DNA of 64,000 nucleotides, taken from Lycium barbarum. Taxonomy: Eukaryota > Streptophyta > Magnoliopsida > Solanales > Solanaceae. The translations under genes were made by a program, and so were the position numbers. The stretch's first letter is position 1. Every line of letters begins with the position of its first letter. This document shows, piece by piece, positions 11,240 to 22,279 of the stretch. The stretch spans positions 167,661,713 to 167,725,712 of the forward strand of contig NC_083337.1 of the NCBI RefSeq assembly GCF_019175385.1. Reading direction: 5' to 3'. The notes below the pieces were generated by a model. That model was not told the DNA's origin and did not search any database. It worked only from the letters and a program-made list of their open reading frames with translations.

Positions 11240-11449
11240 TTTTCTGTGGACTTCCGGAAATCTGTTTCATGTAGCTTGGCAAGGAAATTTTGAGTCGTGA
11301 GTACAGGACCCTTTACATGTAAGACCTATTGCTCATGCAATTTGGGATCCTCATTTTGGTCAACCGGCCGTGGAAGGTGCTCTTGGCCCAGTGAATATTG
11401 TTTATTCTAGTGTTTATCAGTGGTGGTATACAATCGGTTTACGCACTAT
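11240..11449 (+). pseudogene. psaB: Nuclear plastid DNA: psaB fragment
   Basis: The translation reads WTSGNLFHVAWQGNFES, then a stop in place of tryptophan, then [32 protein letters not shown] and [11 protein letters not shown]. This is unmistakably the N-terminal third of the photosystem I P700 apoprotein A2, normally plastid-encoded. An internal deletion of about 15 nt removes the segment between QPAVE and the GALGPVN part. With a TGG-to-TGA change and scattered substitutions, the piece is a dead nuclear insertion (NUPT). Confidence 0.92.
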
Positions 11450-11542
11450 GCATACATTTGTCTCATACACTATGGGGATGGTGAGAAGAGATATATTTTA
11501 CATCCCAGAGGGGCTATAATAGGAGATACCATTGTTTCTGGT
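11447..11542 (+). pseudogene. rpl2: Nuclear plastid DNA: rpl2 fragment joined to psaB
   Basis: The nucleotides encode [20 protein letters not shown] then [11 protein letters not shown], an internal segment of plastid ribosomal protein L2. It begins exactly where psaB similarity ends; the junction shares only 2-3 nt (around ATG). psaB and rpl2 are far apart in plastid genomes, so the two pieces were joined before or during nuclear insertion. The same strand carries both. It has no start or stop and is non-functional. Confidence 0.9.
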
Positions 11543-11674
11543 AAAAAGTGTTTTTCAACACTTGTTTTTAAGCCAAAATGATAAAAATAAGTCATAAGCC
11601 ATAAGCTAAAATTTCTAACTTATGATTTTTGGCTTACAAGTCAAAAGCCATAAGCCCATCCAAACGAGCTCTAA

Positions 11675-11917
11675 ATCTCTTAACAAATTATCTTTATTTT
11701 TATAGGGTAAAAAAAAAAAAAAAACTCATTAGTTCCCCCACTATCTTTAGCAGACTGTAACTTGTACAAGGTACTAATTAATAAGCAGGCTCCTTTTTTT
11801 TCCCCTAGGTTCCAATAAGTTTTTCCTATGAAGAAACACTAGATTGTAGATTACTCTCATTAATTTCATTGCGGTGTAGGACCTAGGTATCTTAGCAAAT
11901 TTGAAGTAAGATTTTAA
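11675..11917. other. Spacer between MITE and hAT, nothing assigned
   Basis: AT-rich, with an A-run near 11708-11723 and pyrimidine tracts. No gene or terminal repeat was recognised. Confidence 0.45.
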
Positions 11918-12703
11918 TGCTGGACTAAACCCGTCAACCGGTCCGGTTTTATCGGTTCAAACCGTTAACCGGACCGGTAAAATCGGAACCGGAACCGGAA
12001 CCGGTTAACCGTTTATTTTATACTGGTCTGGTTTCAATTTTTTTGAAACCGGAACCGGTTAAACCGGTAAAATTGGAACCGGACCGGTTAAACCGGTAAA
12101 ATTGGAGCCGGACCGGTTAAACCGATAAAATTGAAGCCGGACCGGTTTAACCGGTGGAATTTAAAAAAAAAATAGTTTGTAGCCGTTGGCAGACTGGCAG
12201 CCCAATGGACCGTTGGGCAACGGTCCATTTGCAAAAATGGTCGTTGCCAAACGGTCCCCAACTCATTTTTTGCCCCCCCAAACCCCCCAAACTTTTTTTT
12301 AGCACTTTAACCCATCCCCCACCCCTATATAAACCCCTCTCCATTTTCATTTTAATCCACACCAATTCACTCTTCTCTTTCTCTCAAATCTCAATCTCTC
12401 AATTATAGTTACTTTGCAACAATTAGCCACTTTAAATTTCTCTCAAATAAAATTATAAAGTCTTATTATAGTTTTAATTATTAATTTTGCAATTATAATA
12501 TTGTTGGTGGAGTTGGGGATTTTGCAACAATCCGAAGTAGCTTTGGTGGATTTGCAATTGTAGTCGCCTTCACTTTGTTGGAAATTAGTCCGGCAATTTG
12601 GTACCTTCGTTCCAACTCTATCTTTATTTTTCGCAATTTAATTTGTTGCAATTCATTTTCTTGTGATTTATTTGAGTGTGATTTAAATTAATTCTAATTA
12701 ATA

Positions 12704-14985
12704 ATGGCGAAGAGATTTAGACGTGGTGCCGGTAGTAGTGGTATTGTTAGGCGTGGGCTTAATGAGGAAACATTTGTGGAAGAAACACCTAATTTAGGTA
12801 TATATATTGGTGGAAATAATCCACTTGTAGGTCATAAGGCAATGCAACAACATTATACCGACACTTTTAATGAAATTGATGATGATGATGATTATGATGA
12901 AACACAACCCCCCGAAAATCCCATAGGAGATACATGTCCTGCACAATCACATACACAAGACAAACCGCCTAGAACTCGTAAGCCAAGCGCTAAAATTTGA
13001 AAATTTATGACTAAGGATAGGGAAAGCCAAACAGCTAAATGTACCCTATGTGGACAAGTATTTACTTTAAGCAAGAAACTAGTAAGGATGGTGGAACGGG
13101 TACACTAAATGCTCATATGAGAAAGAAACATATGGATGTTTGGGAGAGCAAACGGGTTCAAATGTGGGGGTATTCAAATGACGATAGACCCACGAACCGG
13201 TAAAAATTTTAAGTATGACAAGAAAAAAGAGCTTGTAGAAATAGCTAAAATGATAGCTTATGATTGTTTACCATTTTCCTTTCCTTCGGGTTTGGGGTTT
13301 GTTACTTACATTCAACGTTGTTATAATCCGTTATTTGAGATTTTGAGGGTATTCCGAGAAGTACTTGTAGAGCGGATGTTATAGATTTGTATAAAAAATA
13401 TAGATTTTATTTGCGCCATGTATTTAATTCTTTAAATTGTAATGTTTCTCTTACCGCTGATTTGGGTCTTAGTCTTAAGTCTTAACAAGTTAGAATTTTT
13501 TGCTATTACATGTCATTGGGTTGATGACAATTGGGTTATGCAAAAAAGAATTATAGCTTTTTTATATGATGAAGAAAAAGGTCGTCACGATGGAAAATTT
13601 TTAGCGGATTCAATGTCTACTATTATGAGATTTTTTAACATTTATAGAAAAACACTTTGTATTGCTTTAGATAATGCTTCTAATAATACAAAGGCGATTG
13701 GTCTTTTAAAAAGAGAACTAAACCCTCCGCTAAGAAATATTTTTCATGTGAGATGTAGTTATCACATTTCAAACTTAATTGTTAAAGATGGTCTTGTGCG
13801 TTTTGACGATTCTGTTCAAAAAGTTAGAGATGCAGTTGCGTTTGTTTTTTGTAATGCTAATAGGGGAAGAATTAGAGATTTTAAGAATGCTTGTGTGGAA
13901 AATAATCTTAGACCTAGGAAAATTCAAGTAGAAATTGAGATTAGGTGGAACTACACTTACATTATGCTACAACAAGCATATGAGTATAGGATTCCCATAC
14001 AACAAGTTCACAACAAATATAATATTAATAGTGATGATTGGTTAAATTTTACGGATTGAGAAGATGTTAAGGAATGTGTTGAACTCTTAGAATTTTTTTA
14101 TAATGCAATTCTTGTTTTTTCTAAACAATTCTATCCCACGGTAACTGGAATTTTAGCCTACTTAGCGGAAATAGCTAGAGTTTTACAAGAGTATAAATAT
14201 AAACCCGGTTATCAAGCGACTATTTTTGATATGACAACAAAATTTAAGAAGCATTTTTTTCCCATCCCAACTTTATTTATATTGGGTTCTCTTTTAAATC
14301 CTTATTTAAAAGTATCTTATACTAAAGCATTGGTTGGTCAAATTTATATATTTTTAGAAATTGAAGAGAGAGTTCAACCATCTTTAGCTGAAGCCGAAAC
14401 CGCTATTGATGACGAGTTTAGAAAAGTTTTTACTCATTATTCTAATTTGGAAGAACATGCTCCACCCGTTGCTCCACGCCTTACTACTTCTCAAAGTAGC
14501 AAAAGGGCTTGTCGGGTTTAAAAGTTTTACATTCACATCCAACTCCTTCTTGTAATGCAAACTTTGATGAATATCACTTTTATTTGATGTAGCCAAATGT
14601 GGATATCAAGGAACTAGATGAGCTGGACGTCTTAGCATGGGGGAAGAAATACAAGGCAAGTCATCTGATACTCTCAAGAATGGCTCGAGATATCCTTACG
14701 GTTCAAGTATCAACTGCGGCTTCGGAGAGTGCATTTAGCCAAGGAAGACAACAAATTGGAGACCATAGACACTCATTATCTGGCTTTAGCTTGCAAGTAC
14801 TAGTGTGCATTCGCGATTGGATTAGATTGGAACGACGCAGCCAAAACTTAGAAGCGGAGGAAGGCGAAGAGGAAGATATTGAAGATTTGATAGCAAGTGG
14901 ACCGGACCAAATGGAAGACTTTGAAGATATCTCCATGGCCGAATATGATATGGGGGAAATTAATCAAATGATCGAGAATTGGTGA
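12704..14985 (+). pseudogene. hAT transposase, RICESLEEPER-like, several frameshifts and stops
   Basis: Collinear fragments of one transposase: an N-terminal piece (12704-13000) with an acidic DDDDDYDE tract; a degenerate BED-type zinc finger around 13006-13130 (CTLCGQVF and a later H); a linker (13136-13384); the catalytic RNase H-like core (13442-14059) with HVRCSYHISNLIVKDGL and SDDWLNFT; a middle piece to 14521; and the C-terminal hAT dimerisation domain (14599-14985) with STAASESAFSQGRQQIGDHR and LVCIRDWI. Stops or frameshifts separate each block, for example after 13000, near 13110, 13384, 14059 and 14521. The parent enzyme excises and reinserts hAT DNA in the nucleus; this copy cannot make it intact. 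Confidence 0.88.
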
Positions 14986-15320
14986 TTTTATTATTCTACT
15001 ATTTCCTTGCAACTCATGTATTATTTGCAAGTTAAAAAAAACTACAACTTGCAAATAAATGTTATCCAAGAATGAATAAAATATATGGCTCATTGAGCTT
15101 TCTTCTATTTACTTGTGTTCATATTTTTACTTATATTAAGTTAGGAATATACCTAAAATATACTAAGAATATACTGAAGATTTGATAGCAAGTGAACCGG
15201 ACCAAATGGAAGACTTTGAAGATATCTCCATGACCGAATATGATATGGGAGAAATTAACCAAATGATTGAGAATTAGTGATTTTATTATTCTACTATTTC
15301 TTTGCAACTCATGTATTATT
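14881..15320 (+). repeat. Direct duplication of the transposase 3' end (145 bp, twice)
   Basis: 14881-15025, covering the last 35 codons and start of the 3' UTR, is repeated at 15176-15320 with a handful of substitutions (for instance GTGGACCGG versus GTGAACCGG). About 150 bp separates the copies. The second copy has no upstream coding sequence and is a dead 3' remnant. Confidence 0.88.
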
Positions 15321-15377
15321 GATATATATAAGTATATTCTTACTATATTTTAGTTATAAGTATATATAGTATACTTA

Positions 15378-15380
<3 letters not shown>

Positions 15381-15418
<38 letters not shown>
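15381..15418. repeat. (TA)n microsatellite
   Basis: About 19 TA dinucleotides inside the hAT element's 3' noncoding region. Confidence 0.95.
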
Positions 15419-15422
<4 letters not shown>

Positions 15423-15716
15423 GTATATGCTGTATTGCTGACTTGCTGTTAATCTGTTAGTCAGTAAATATATAAACTTTACTTATAAACTTATATAACA
15501 TATGTAAATATACCTACAATATACTAATAAATACTATAATATATATTATACAAAAAACAAAAACAAAAAGGGTTTGGACGTGTTTGAACCGGACCGGTTC
15601 CGATTTCAAATTTTTAACCGGTGACCGGTTCCTGTTTTTAGACCAGAAACCGGCCGGTTTTATAACCGGTTACCGGTCCGGTTCTGGTCAAACCGGTTGA
15701 CACCTTTATGCTGGAC

Positions 15717-18700
15717 GCAAATAAGCCATAAAAGTGACTGAGACGGTGCTTTGGATCTACTCACTGAGTAGTGGTTATATTTTATGTTACACTCCTTTTT
15801 TAGTGTATTTCAGAAAGAATAATGCCTTTATATATTTAAAATTAATTTAATTTTAAACTTCTCATTGTATAAATAGCGTGGCTTGTTCGAACACTACTAC
15901 AAGTTCCAAAAAGAAAAATTTCTTGAATTTCATACCAATCAATTGAGTTCACATAAAATGAGATTGACGGAGAATGAATAAATGATCTGCGGAGAATAAT
16001 GCCTTCATATTTGAATATATTGGTCTCTTTCATAATGCAAAATACTAGGGAGTCCGGGTTTGTGAAAAAGCCTTTTTAGTAGCTTCTCAGAAAAAACAAA
16101 GATGCAAGAAAATAGAATAAGTAGAATATATTAACATATTCTTAATGAAAAATTTGAGATTGCTGGCAGCACTCAACAAGAAAAGAAGTTTATCTTGTGC
16201 CCCTGTTTTGTTTTGATCTTAAATTTTTGTCCGACAAACATTTTTTTTGCGCGACATAATTTTTTATTTTCGTATCATAATATCTCACAAGTTATGTCTC
16301 ACATAATTTTTGTCCTTAAAGAACTTATGTCCTGGACCAGCCAATTTGAAGGGCAAAAATTAAAGATGAGCCCATTTGAAGGAAAATTCGGGCAATTTCT
16401 TCCATTTTTTTGTGCGGTTTGTCCTTCATAATTTTTGCCCCTCAAATTGGTGGTCTTTAATTTTTTCCCTTCATCTAATACCCCCAGAGATTCTGAGTTC
16501 AAATCCCAGCTCAGTAAAAAAAAATCGCAAGGCAGAGATTTGTAGCAAAGTTAGACCTATTGAGGCAGAAGTTAAGCCTTAAAGCAGAGGTTTGTAAAAT
16601 TCCAACTAAGTAAAAAAAAAAAAAAGTGAAACTTACATAAATAGTTATCTTTTATTGGCTTCTAACTATATATAACTATAAAATGCAAAATTACCAAGTG
16701 TAGCTACTTTTCTTTAAAAACGCGTGTATTTCTGTTTTTTTGAAATATAGAGAAATACAGTGAACAGTAAACGCGCTCCAGTGAAATCAGGAGCTATTTA
16801 TGGAACAGATTTTTTGAAATACAGTGAAATACACGGAAATACAAAATCGGGTTGAGTAAAAATAGGCTATATTTTTTTTTAATAGATTCTTCTTTTTCTT
16901 TTTAAATGGTAAGTTAAATTAAATCAACCATATTTCACGTATTCCATAACAGCTCACGAATCTCTCTCAACTTTTATCACAATCAAAGATTTTTGAATTC
17001 AAAAACCACTAAAGATCTGAAAACTTCAAAATATAGAAAAATATACGCTGGAATACAATGAAATATGGTTGATTGTTTAAGAAATATAAAGTTGTAGTAT
17101 GCGTATATACAATGGAATACAATGAAATATATCAGAAATTATTTCATAAATTAGAAATACAAAATACAGAAATACAGCGAAATACAAAAATCGTGAAAAC
17201 AAAGGGGAGTAAAAATAGGCTCTACACCCAAAAAAAGATACAACGAAATTATACTCTGAAATATACTAAAAAATTAGATATATTGTTTGTCGATACACAT
17301 AAATACACTGAAATATACTGAAACATTTTATCAAAAACTTGTTGGGCATGAAGTCCACAACTCTCATCAATGGTGTTTCTACAACAACAACCTATTCTCT
17401 TGCTCCTAGATGATGCTACAATGTCATATTGTTATAATCAATACTATTCTTTATCATTCACAAGATAAACAACGCCACATGATTAGCAAACATAAGAAGG
17501 ATTTTCCTCTTATTTCGGCCTATCCATGGAGATTTAGCAAACGAATTGTTATGGCTAAGCTTCGGCCATTGGCTGGAGATCCTCCACTGCTTTTCCTGTT
17601 GCCACTGGTGTATTTTTCCTGGAGTATCAATATCCGCCATTAAAATAGAGAGTTAGAGCTTGTTGAAGATACTATAACAATGACTGAAAATATAAATAAA
17701 ATAAAAAAATTGAATGAAAAGTGATGGTAAATACGATGAAATTTATGAATAATTGAAGAGAAATACAACAAATAACATAACGAAAATTAGTTACCTGTAG
17801 AGATTGGGTAACTGATAAGGCAGAAGAAGAAATCGTGTTAATTATGGTGAAGAATAATGAGAGTAAAATACGCTTGTGAATTGAAGATGTGAGAAAAATA
17901 TTTGAAAAGAAAAAAAAAATGTGGGTAAGTAGGAGGGAGGTACCTTACTTTTAGGGAAATATACTGCAGTTACAAAAATAAGTTATAGATGGTAATTTAA
18001 ATGATTATGCTACCAAAAATAATTTTAAAAAAGATAGTCATTACTAATAAATAAGTCTTAGAGGTAGCTATGGGCCGTAAATTTTCCAAAAAAAAATTGT
18101 CTGAAGGCAAAATTCTATGCCTTAAGGTAAAGTTTTGCCTTCTGGTGAAGGCAAAACTCTATCTTAAGGTAGAGTTTGAAACTCTGCCTGAGGAGAGTTT
18201 TGCATCTGTCTTGTGAATTCAAATTCTACCTTGCTATTTTTATTTTTTTTACTAAGCAGGAGTTCGAACTCGTAATCAAGAAATTTTTAGTGAAGAACAA
18301 TAAAGATCATCAATTTGAGGGACAAAAATTAAAGCCCAGTACTTTGAAGGGCTATGGTGCAAATGACCCATTTCTTCAAAGTAAAGCCCCTAGCTTTGTA
18401 CCACACTTTGTTGTTGGGTTCTCAAGGCCCTTTTTAGCTGCTACTGAAAGCTAGTAATAGTAGCAGCAGCAGCCCACTAGGTGTCTACAGCTGGTAGAAA
18501 TGGCATTAGGTAGCCACCTCAAGGACTAATGTTAAAAATACAATCAGCATTTTTAAAGTATTTACAATACAGCCACTAGCTAGTTTTAAAAAGTGATAGA
18601 GATCTGCTTCTTTTCCTCCACTTACTCAAATTTCAGGACACTCAAGATACTGTGTACGGAAGTTCAATTTTTCAATTTAAATTTCGGTACACTCTATCCT

Positions 18701-20290
18701 GAAGTTAAATTTTGTAAGTTCAAACTTCAGGACACTATGTCCTGAATATTTCTTTTTCTTTTTGTTCTCTGTTTTTTTTAACCTTTTTTCTATGGGTCTA
18801 AAAGATTCAAGCTAACTTGAATACGAAAATAAGATGAAGAACAAGACATAAACAATGGAAAATGCGAAAGCCAATTTTGGTCATTCTCATCATTTCCTCA
18901 AAATCATAACATGTACAAGTTAATTAAATCCGTGAGACTCATAATAAAAGCAAGTGATGAAATCAAAGTAATGATACGACAAATAAGTAGTGATTACTAA
19001 AATACAAGAGGTTAAGTGTTTACTAGTAGTTGTGCTTAACTAGATCCAAAAGGGAGAGAGGACACAGTGTTTGGTGAGTGAGAGACGTGGAAATACAGAT
19101 TTCAATGTCTTCTAGGAGGCGCCGTGCGTCGAGTATACACCCCGAAAGTCCTCCGGGGTCCCTATAGATCTCCTCCGTGTTAGACGCGAGTCCCAAATAA
19201 CAGCTCCTGATGAACGGCCAAAAAAAAGAAGTTTGAAGTGGTATATAAGCGTCAGCTACCTTATTATATGTATTTTTTCTAATGAGCTTTTAAAGCATCC
19301 GTCAGGAATGAATTCTTATTTCCAACCGACAAAAAAAGACGCATTAGAAGTTGGTAGGAGAAATATTATAATGATAAGAAGGCGGAAAAGGTAATCCCAA
19401 TGGGGCAGAAAATTTGTTCTCGCCTTGCATAGCTGATATTGGCATCTTCCTTCTATTATTGTCAGCCATTGGCATCTTCCTTCTATTATTGTTGCAAAAA
19501 GACAGTTCGTACTTCTGAATTTCCATTTCCAGTCCTCATGTTCATTGATTACTCATTGTATTATATGGTCCCCGAAAGTCCTACTAGCTTTTTAATACTC
19601 ATTCACCTGGCGGAGCCCCTTCATCAAAGAATTACATTATATGTACAAAATTAAAATTATTTTTAATGTATATATAATAAGTGTCGAATTTTCTTGACTT
19701 TTTTATATGTTTATTTATTTATATTTTAAATGTTCTTGGTAAAAATCCTAACTTCATCACTTCATTCCCTCATGTCCCGTCCCCATTTTAGTTCAGCTAC
19801 AAAAGTATTAAGCTATTGGCGATATTTTCAGAATTTAAAATCTATGCTCTGATATTTATATATTCTGGTAATTTATAAAATATTTACTCAGTAATAAATA
19901 CCACTCAGAATAGATTTGTCTACGTCTTTTTTTTATGGGGCCCTTTAACCATCTAAGTTAGTTCTTTGCTTTCATTTTCTATTAAAAAATGAATCAAATA
20001 TTGTCTAGAGTATACACTGAGACTGAAGATGAGGAGAAAATGAACCAAAAACTAAAAATCGAAGACCCATCTGAGTATTAAGCCTTAAGCCTTGAAGTTC
20101 TATTTTAAAATTGTCAAAAACGCCCTCAACTTCTTGAAAATGGCTTATAAATGCCTTCCATTAACCATGGGATAAAAAATATATTTAACATTTGTGTTTC
20201 GGCTCAAATGTCCCATTGAGATTAACTGACTATCCATGGCAAATTTGAAAACTTAAATTGTAACATGGCATCATTTAAATATGCCATGCA
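15717..20290. other. Anonymous repeat-rich intergenic DNA
   Basis: I found no gene that I can support. Contents: a dispersed repeat at about 16200-16450 (ATCATAATATCTCACAAGTT, then a CAATTTGAAGGGCAAAAATT block), a related piece at 18300-18400 and an inverted relative at 56020-56110. At 16730-17330 the word GAAATACA recurs many times, and GAGTAAAAATAGGCT appears twice (16854, 17208). CAGGACACT-type short repeats occur at 18630-18750. A GC-richer island lies at 19080-19215. Confidence 0.45.
19439..19492. repeat. 24-bp direct repeat, period 30 bp
   Basis: The block beginning TTGGCATCTTCC and ending TATTATTGT occurs identically at 19439-19462 and 19469-19492. Confidence 0.95.
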
Positions 20291-20298
20291 TAATATTT

Positions 20299-20484
20299 TC
20301 TCTCCATTCGATGTCCGGTATTCGCATTATAGCCTGACTATATCGGAATTCGCGCCACATAGAGCCCATTCAGAGGACATTCTACCTACTAATGATTTTT
20401 TCATATTCAGAGTTTGAATTCGAGACCTCTGGTTAAGGGAGGAACAACCCATCCACTGCACCACACCCTTTGATGGTCCACGTG
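20299..20484 (-). mobile_element. tRNA-derived SINE (Solanaceae type)
   Basis: On the minus strand a pol III A-box-like GGTGTGGTGCAGTGG is followed by a B-box-like GGTCTCGAATTCAAACTC about 30 nt later. A SINE body that I recognise from solanaceous genomes follows (CTCTGAATATGAAAAAA, GGCGCGAATTC). An 8-bp repeat TAATATTT (plus strand 20291-20298 and 20485-20492) is a plausible TSD. It is not a functional tRNA gene, since no cloverleaf is formed. Confidence 0.72.
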
Positions 20485-20492
20485 TAATATTT

Positions 20493-21464
20493 ATAATATA
20501 AATTAATCCCACCCATTTTAATAAAAATACCCAGCCCCACTATCCGTTTTCTTCTTCCTCATTAAGATATGTTCTGCACCTCCCTCCATTTTTCTTTTGC
20601 AATCCGGCAAAGAAATGAAGTCCGTGGAGTCTTTTTTAAATCCCTCTTCACTTTTATTTGTCCATTATATTAAAAATTAATTTTTAAAATTTACTTATCC
20701 ACTTTAGCATATCAAGAGAAAGATAAATTCTTTTTTCTTATTTTACCCTTAATATTAATTACTTAATTTTAAATCATCTTCTAAATTTATTGAATCTTTA
20801 CACCAATTAATATGAATAGTATGATAAAATACTTACATTATTTACTAATTCTTAAATAAGTAAAAGTGAATAGACGAAATACTTTACATCAGTTGGCCCC
20901 ACTTCTTATGTGCTGGAAACTCATCTACCTAAAATTAATAAACTTCACTATCAATTGTGGGGGCCAATGATCAAAATGATTGGTTTCACAAAACAAATCT
21001 GAACCATTCATCTTTTAATGGGACACGTGTAATCAATTTAATGCCCCACCGGAAATGGAGAAATCCTCCGCTGGAGGTGAGCCTCATCCAAACAATTCTC
21101 CCGCACTTCTTAATTTTTCTACATCTATTTGATTTCCATTGTTATAACGTAAACGTGCATAATCTAGCATCAACAAATATTTACAGGAGACGTCTCCAAC
21201 TTTTCGAAGGAATCTAGAGATTCTTCATTAGCTTTCAATTTCCAATTCATTAGGCACACTAGTTTCTATAAAATCTCACATGGTTTCACAATTCCCTTAC
21301 TAGCCTCCGCTTAGGAAATATTCTCGAAAAGTTCAGTGTGTTTTCTCATTCTTTTCCATTCAGGAACATGGGATAAGGGAATCCTCGTAAAGTTCGTCTC
21401 AGCTACTCCCTGTCTGATCAGGAATTTCTAGCCAACTTCATGGCCCTTATTTTAAGGGATTATA
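20493..21464. other. AT-rich spacer, no gene
   Basis: Short direct motifs and MITE-like scraps only. The plus-strand frame at 20957-21217 has no domain I recognise and a composition like its surroundings, so it is not called. Confidence 0.4.
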
Positions 21465-21641
21465 CTCCCTTCATCTCAATTTAAGTGTCTTACTTTTTTT
21501 TTTTGATCTGTTCCAATAAGAGTGCTTCCTTCAATATTTAATAAGTTTTTCAATTCCGAAGCAAATTTAAGACCACAAGATCTAAAAGACTACACACTTC
21601 TTTTATTTAATACCACAAGATTTAAATTAGGACGGAAAGAG
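21465..21641. mobile_element. Stowaway-type MITE
   Basis: About 177 bp beginning CTCCCTTCATCTCAATTTAA and ending TTTAAATTAGGACGGAAAGAG, imperfect inverted repeats of the CTCCCTCCGTCCCAATTT type, flanked by TA on both sides (21463-21464, 21642-21643). This fits Tc1/mariner-derived Stowaway elements. Confidence 0.7.
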
Positions 21642-21661
21642 TAATAAATTACAGTATTTAA

Positions 21662-21860
21662 AAGGTTGCCGCAATGGTAAGAGTGTTCATCGTGTGATTA
21701 GGATGTCACATGTTTACATCGTGGAAATAGGTCTTTTGTAAAAATGCAACATAAGGTTGCTTACAAAAACGCAATGTGATCCAAACCTCTCTCAGAATTC
21801 GCGCACAACGAGAGCTTAGTTCACTACATCATGGGCGAAGTTAGAGGCGCATAGGTTTGC
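21662..21860 (+). mobile_element. tRNA-derived SINE, second family
   Basis: GGTTGCCGCAATGGTAAGAG (A-box region) is followed by GGATGTCACATGTTTACATC (B-box region). A body with GTAAAAATGCAACATAAGGTTGC and ACGAGAGCTTAGTTCA follows, recognisable as a worn solanaceous SINE. The ends are uncertain and no TSD was fixed. Confidence 0.6.
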
Positions 21861-22279
21861 CTAAAGTCCCTTTACGGAAAAATTATTTTAAACTGTATCA
21901 TTACTAAAAAGCATAAATTTCTAACAAACGGTTTTGGCAAAACACCATCATAAATACTGGATTACCGTTGGAAAGTCCGTCAGAAACGCTTCCGACGGGT
22001 TCCCTCCAACATTTTCATCGAAAAAGAGCCTATTTTCACTCGTGTATATATAAAAAACTAGATGGCCTATGCCCATGCTGCGCACGGGCCCAACACTTCG
22101 GATTATAGTGTATCTATGTATATGTAGTTGTGTTTAGATAGTGATAATATATATATATATATACTATGTTCAAAATACGATTAATATAATATTGCAGTTT
22201 GTGCTCTGTATCGAAAACTTTATTTTATTTGTGTTTGCTACGAAAATTTATTAATACTTTTTAAAAGAGAAGACTTGTT

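Larger units (their letters stand above)
11157..11671. mobile_element. Tourist-type MITE abutting the dioxygenase stop codon, split by plastid DNA
   Basis: The ends GAACCTGTTTGGATAGGCTTA and (reverse-complemented right end) GAGCTCGTTTGGATGGGCTTA form imperfect TIRs. Flanking TAA trinucleotides (11154-11156 and 11672-11674) fit the 3-bp TSD of PIF/Harbinger (Tourist) MITEs. The left TAA is also the stop codon of the dioxygenase. About 300 bp in the middle (11240-11542) is not MITE sequence but plastid-derived DNA. Confidence 0.65.
11926..15708 (+). mobile_element. hAT-superfamily DNA transposon with perfect 8-bp TSD
   Basis: The 3783-bp unit is flanked by TGCTGGAC on both sides (11918-11925, 15709-15716), the 8-bp duplication expected of hAT. 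Short imperfect TIRs (TAAACCCGTCAACCGG left, TAAAGGTGTCAACCGG right when reverse-complemented) lead into subterminal clusters of the motif GGTCCGGTT / AACCGG (11937-12160 and 15580-15695). These are the likely transposase-binding arrays. A promoter-like CTATATAAACC occurs at 12325 and a CT-rich leader precedes the ATG at 12704. The transposase is decayed, so the copy is not autonomous. Confidence 0.92.

Noticed and set aside
11240..11542. psaB/rpl2 as functional plastid genes or contamination
   Set aside because: Truncated, with a deletion and stop, joined to each other and embedded in a nuclear MITE.
20299..21860. A/B-box pairs as tRNA genes
   Set aside because: No acceptor stem or cloverleaf; bodies and probable TSD identify SINEs.
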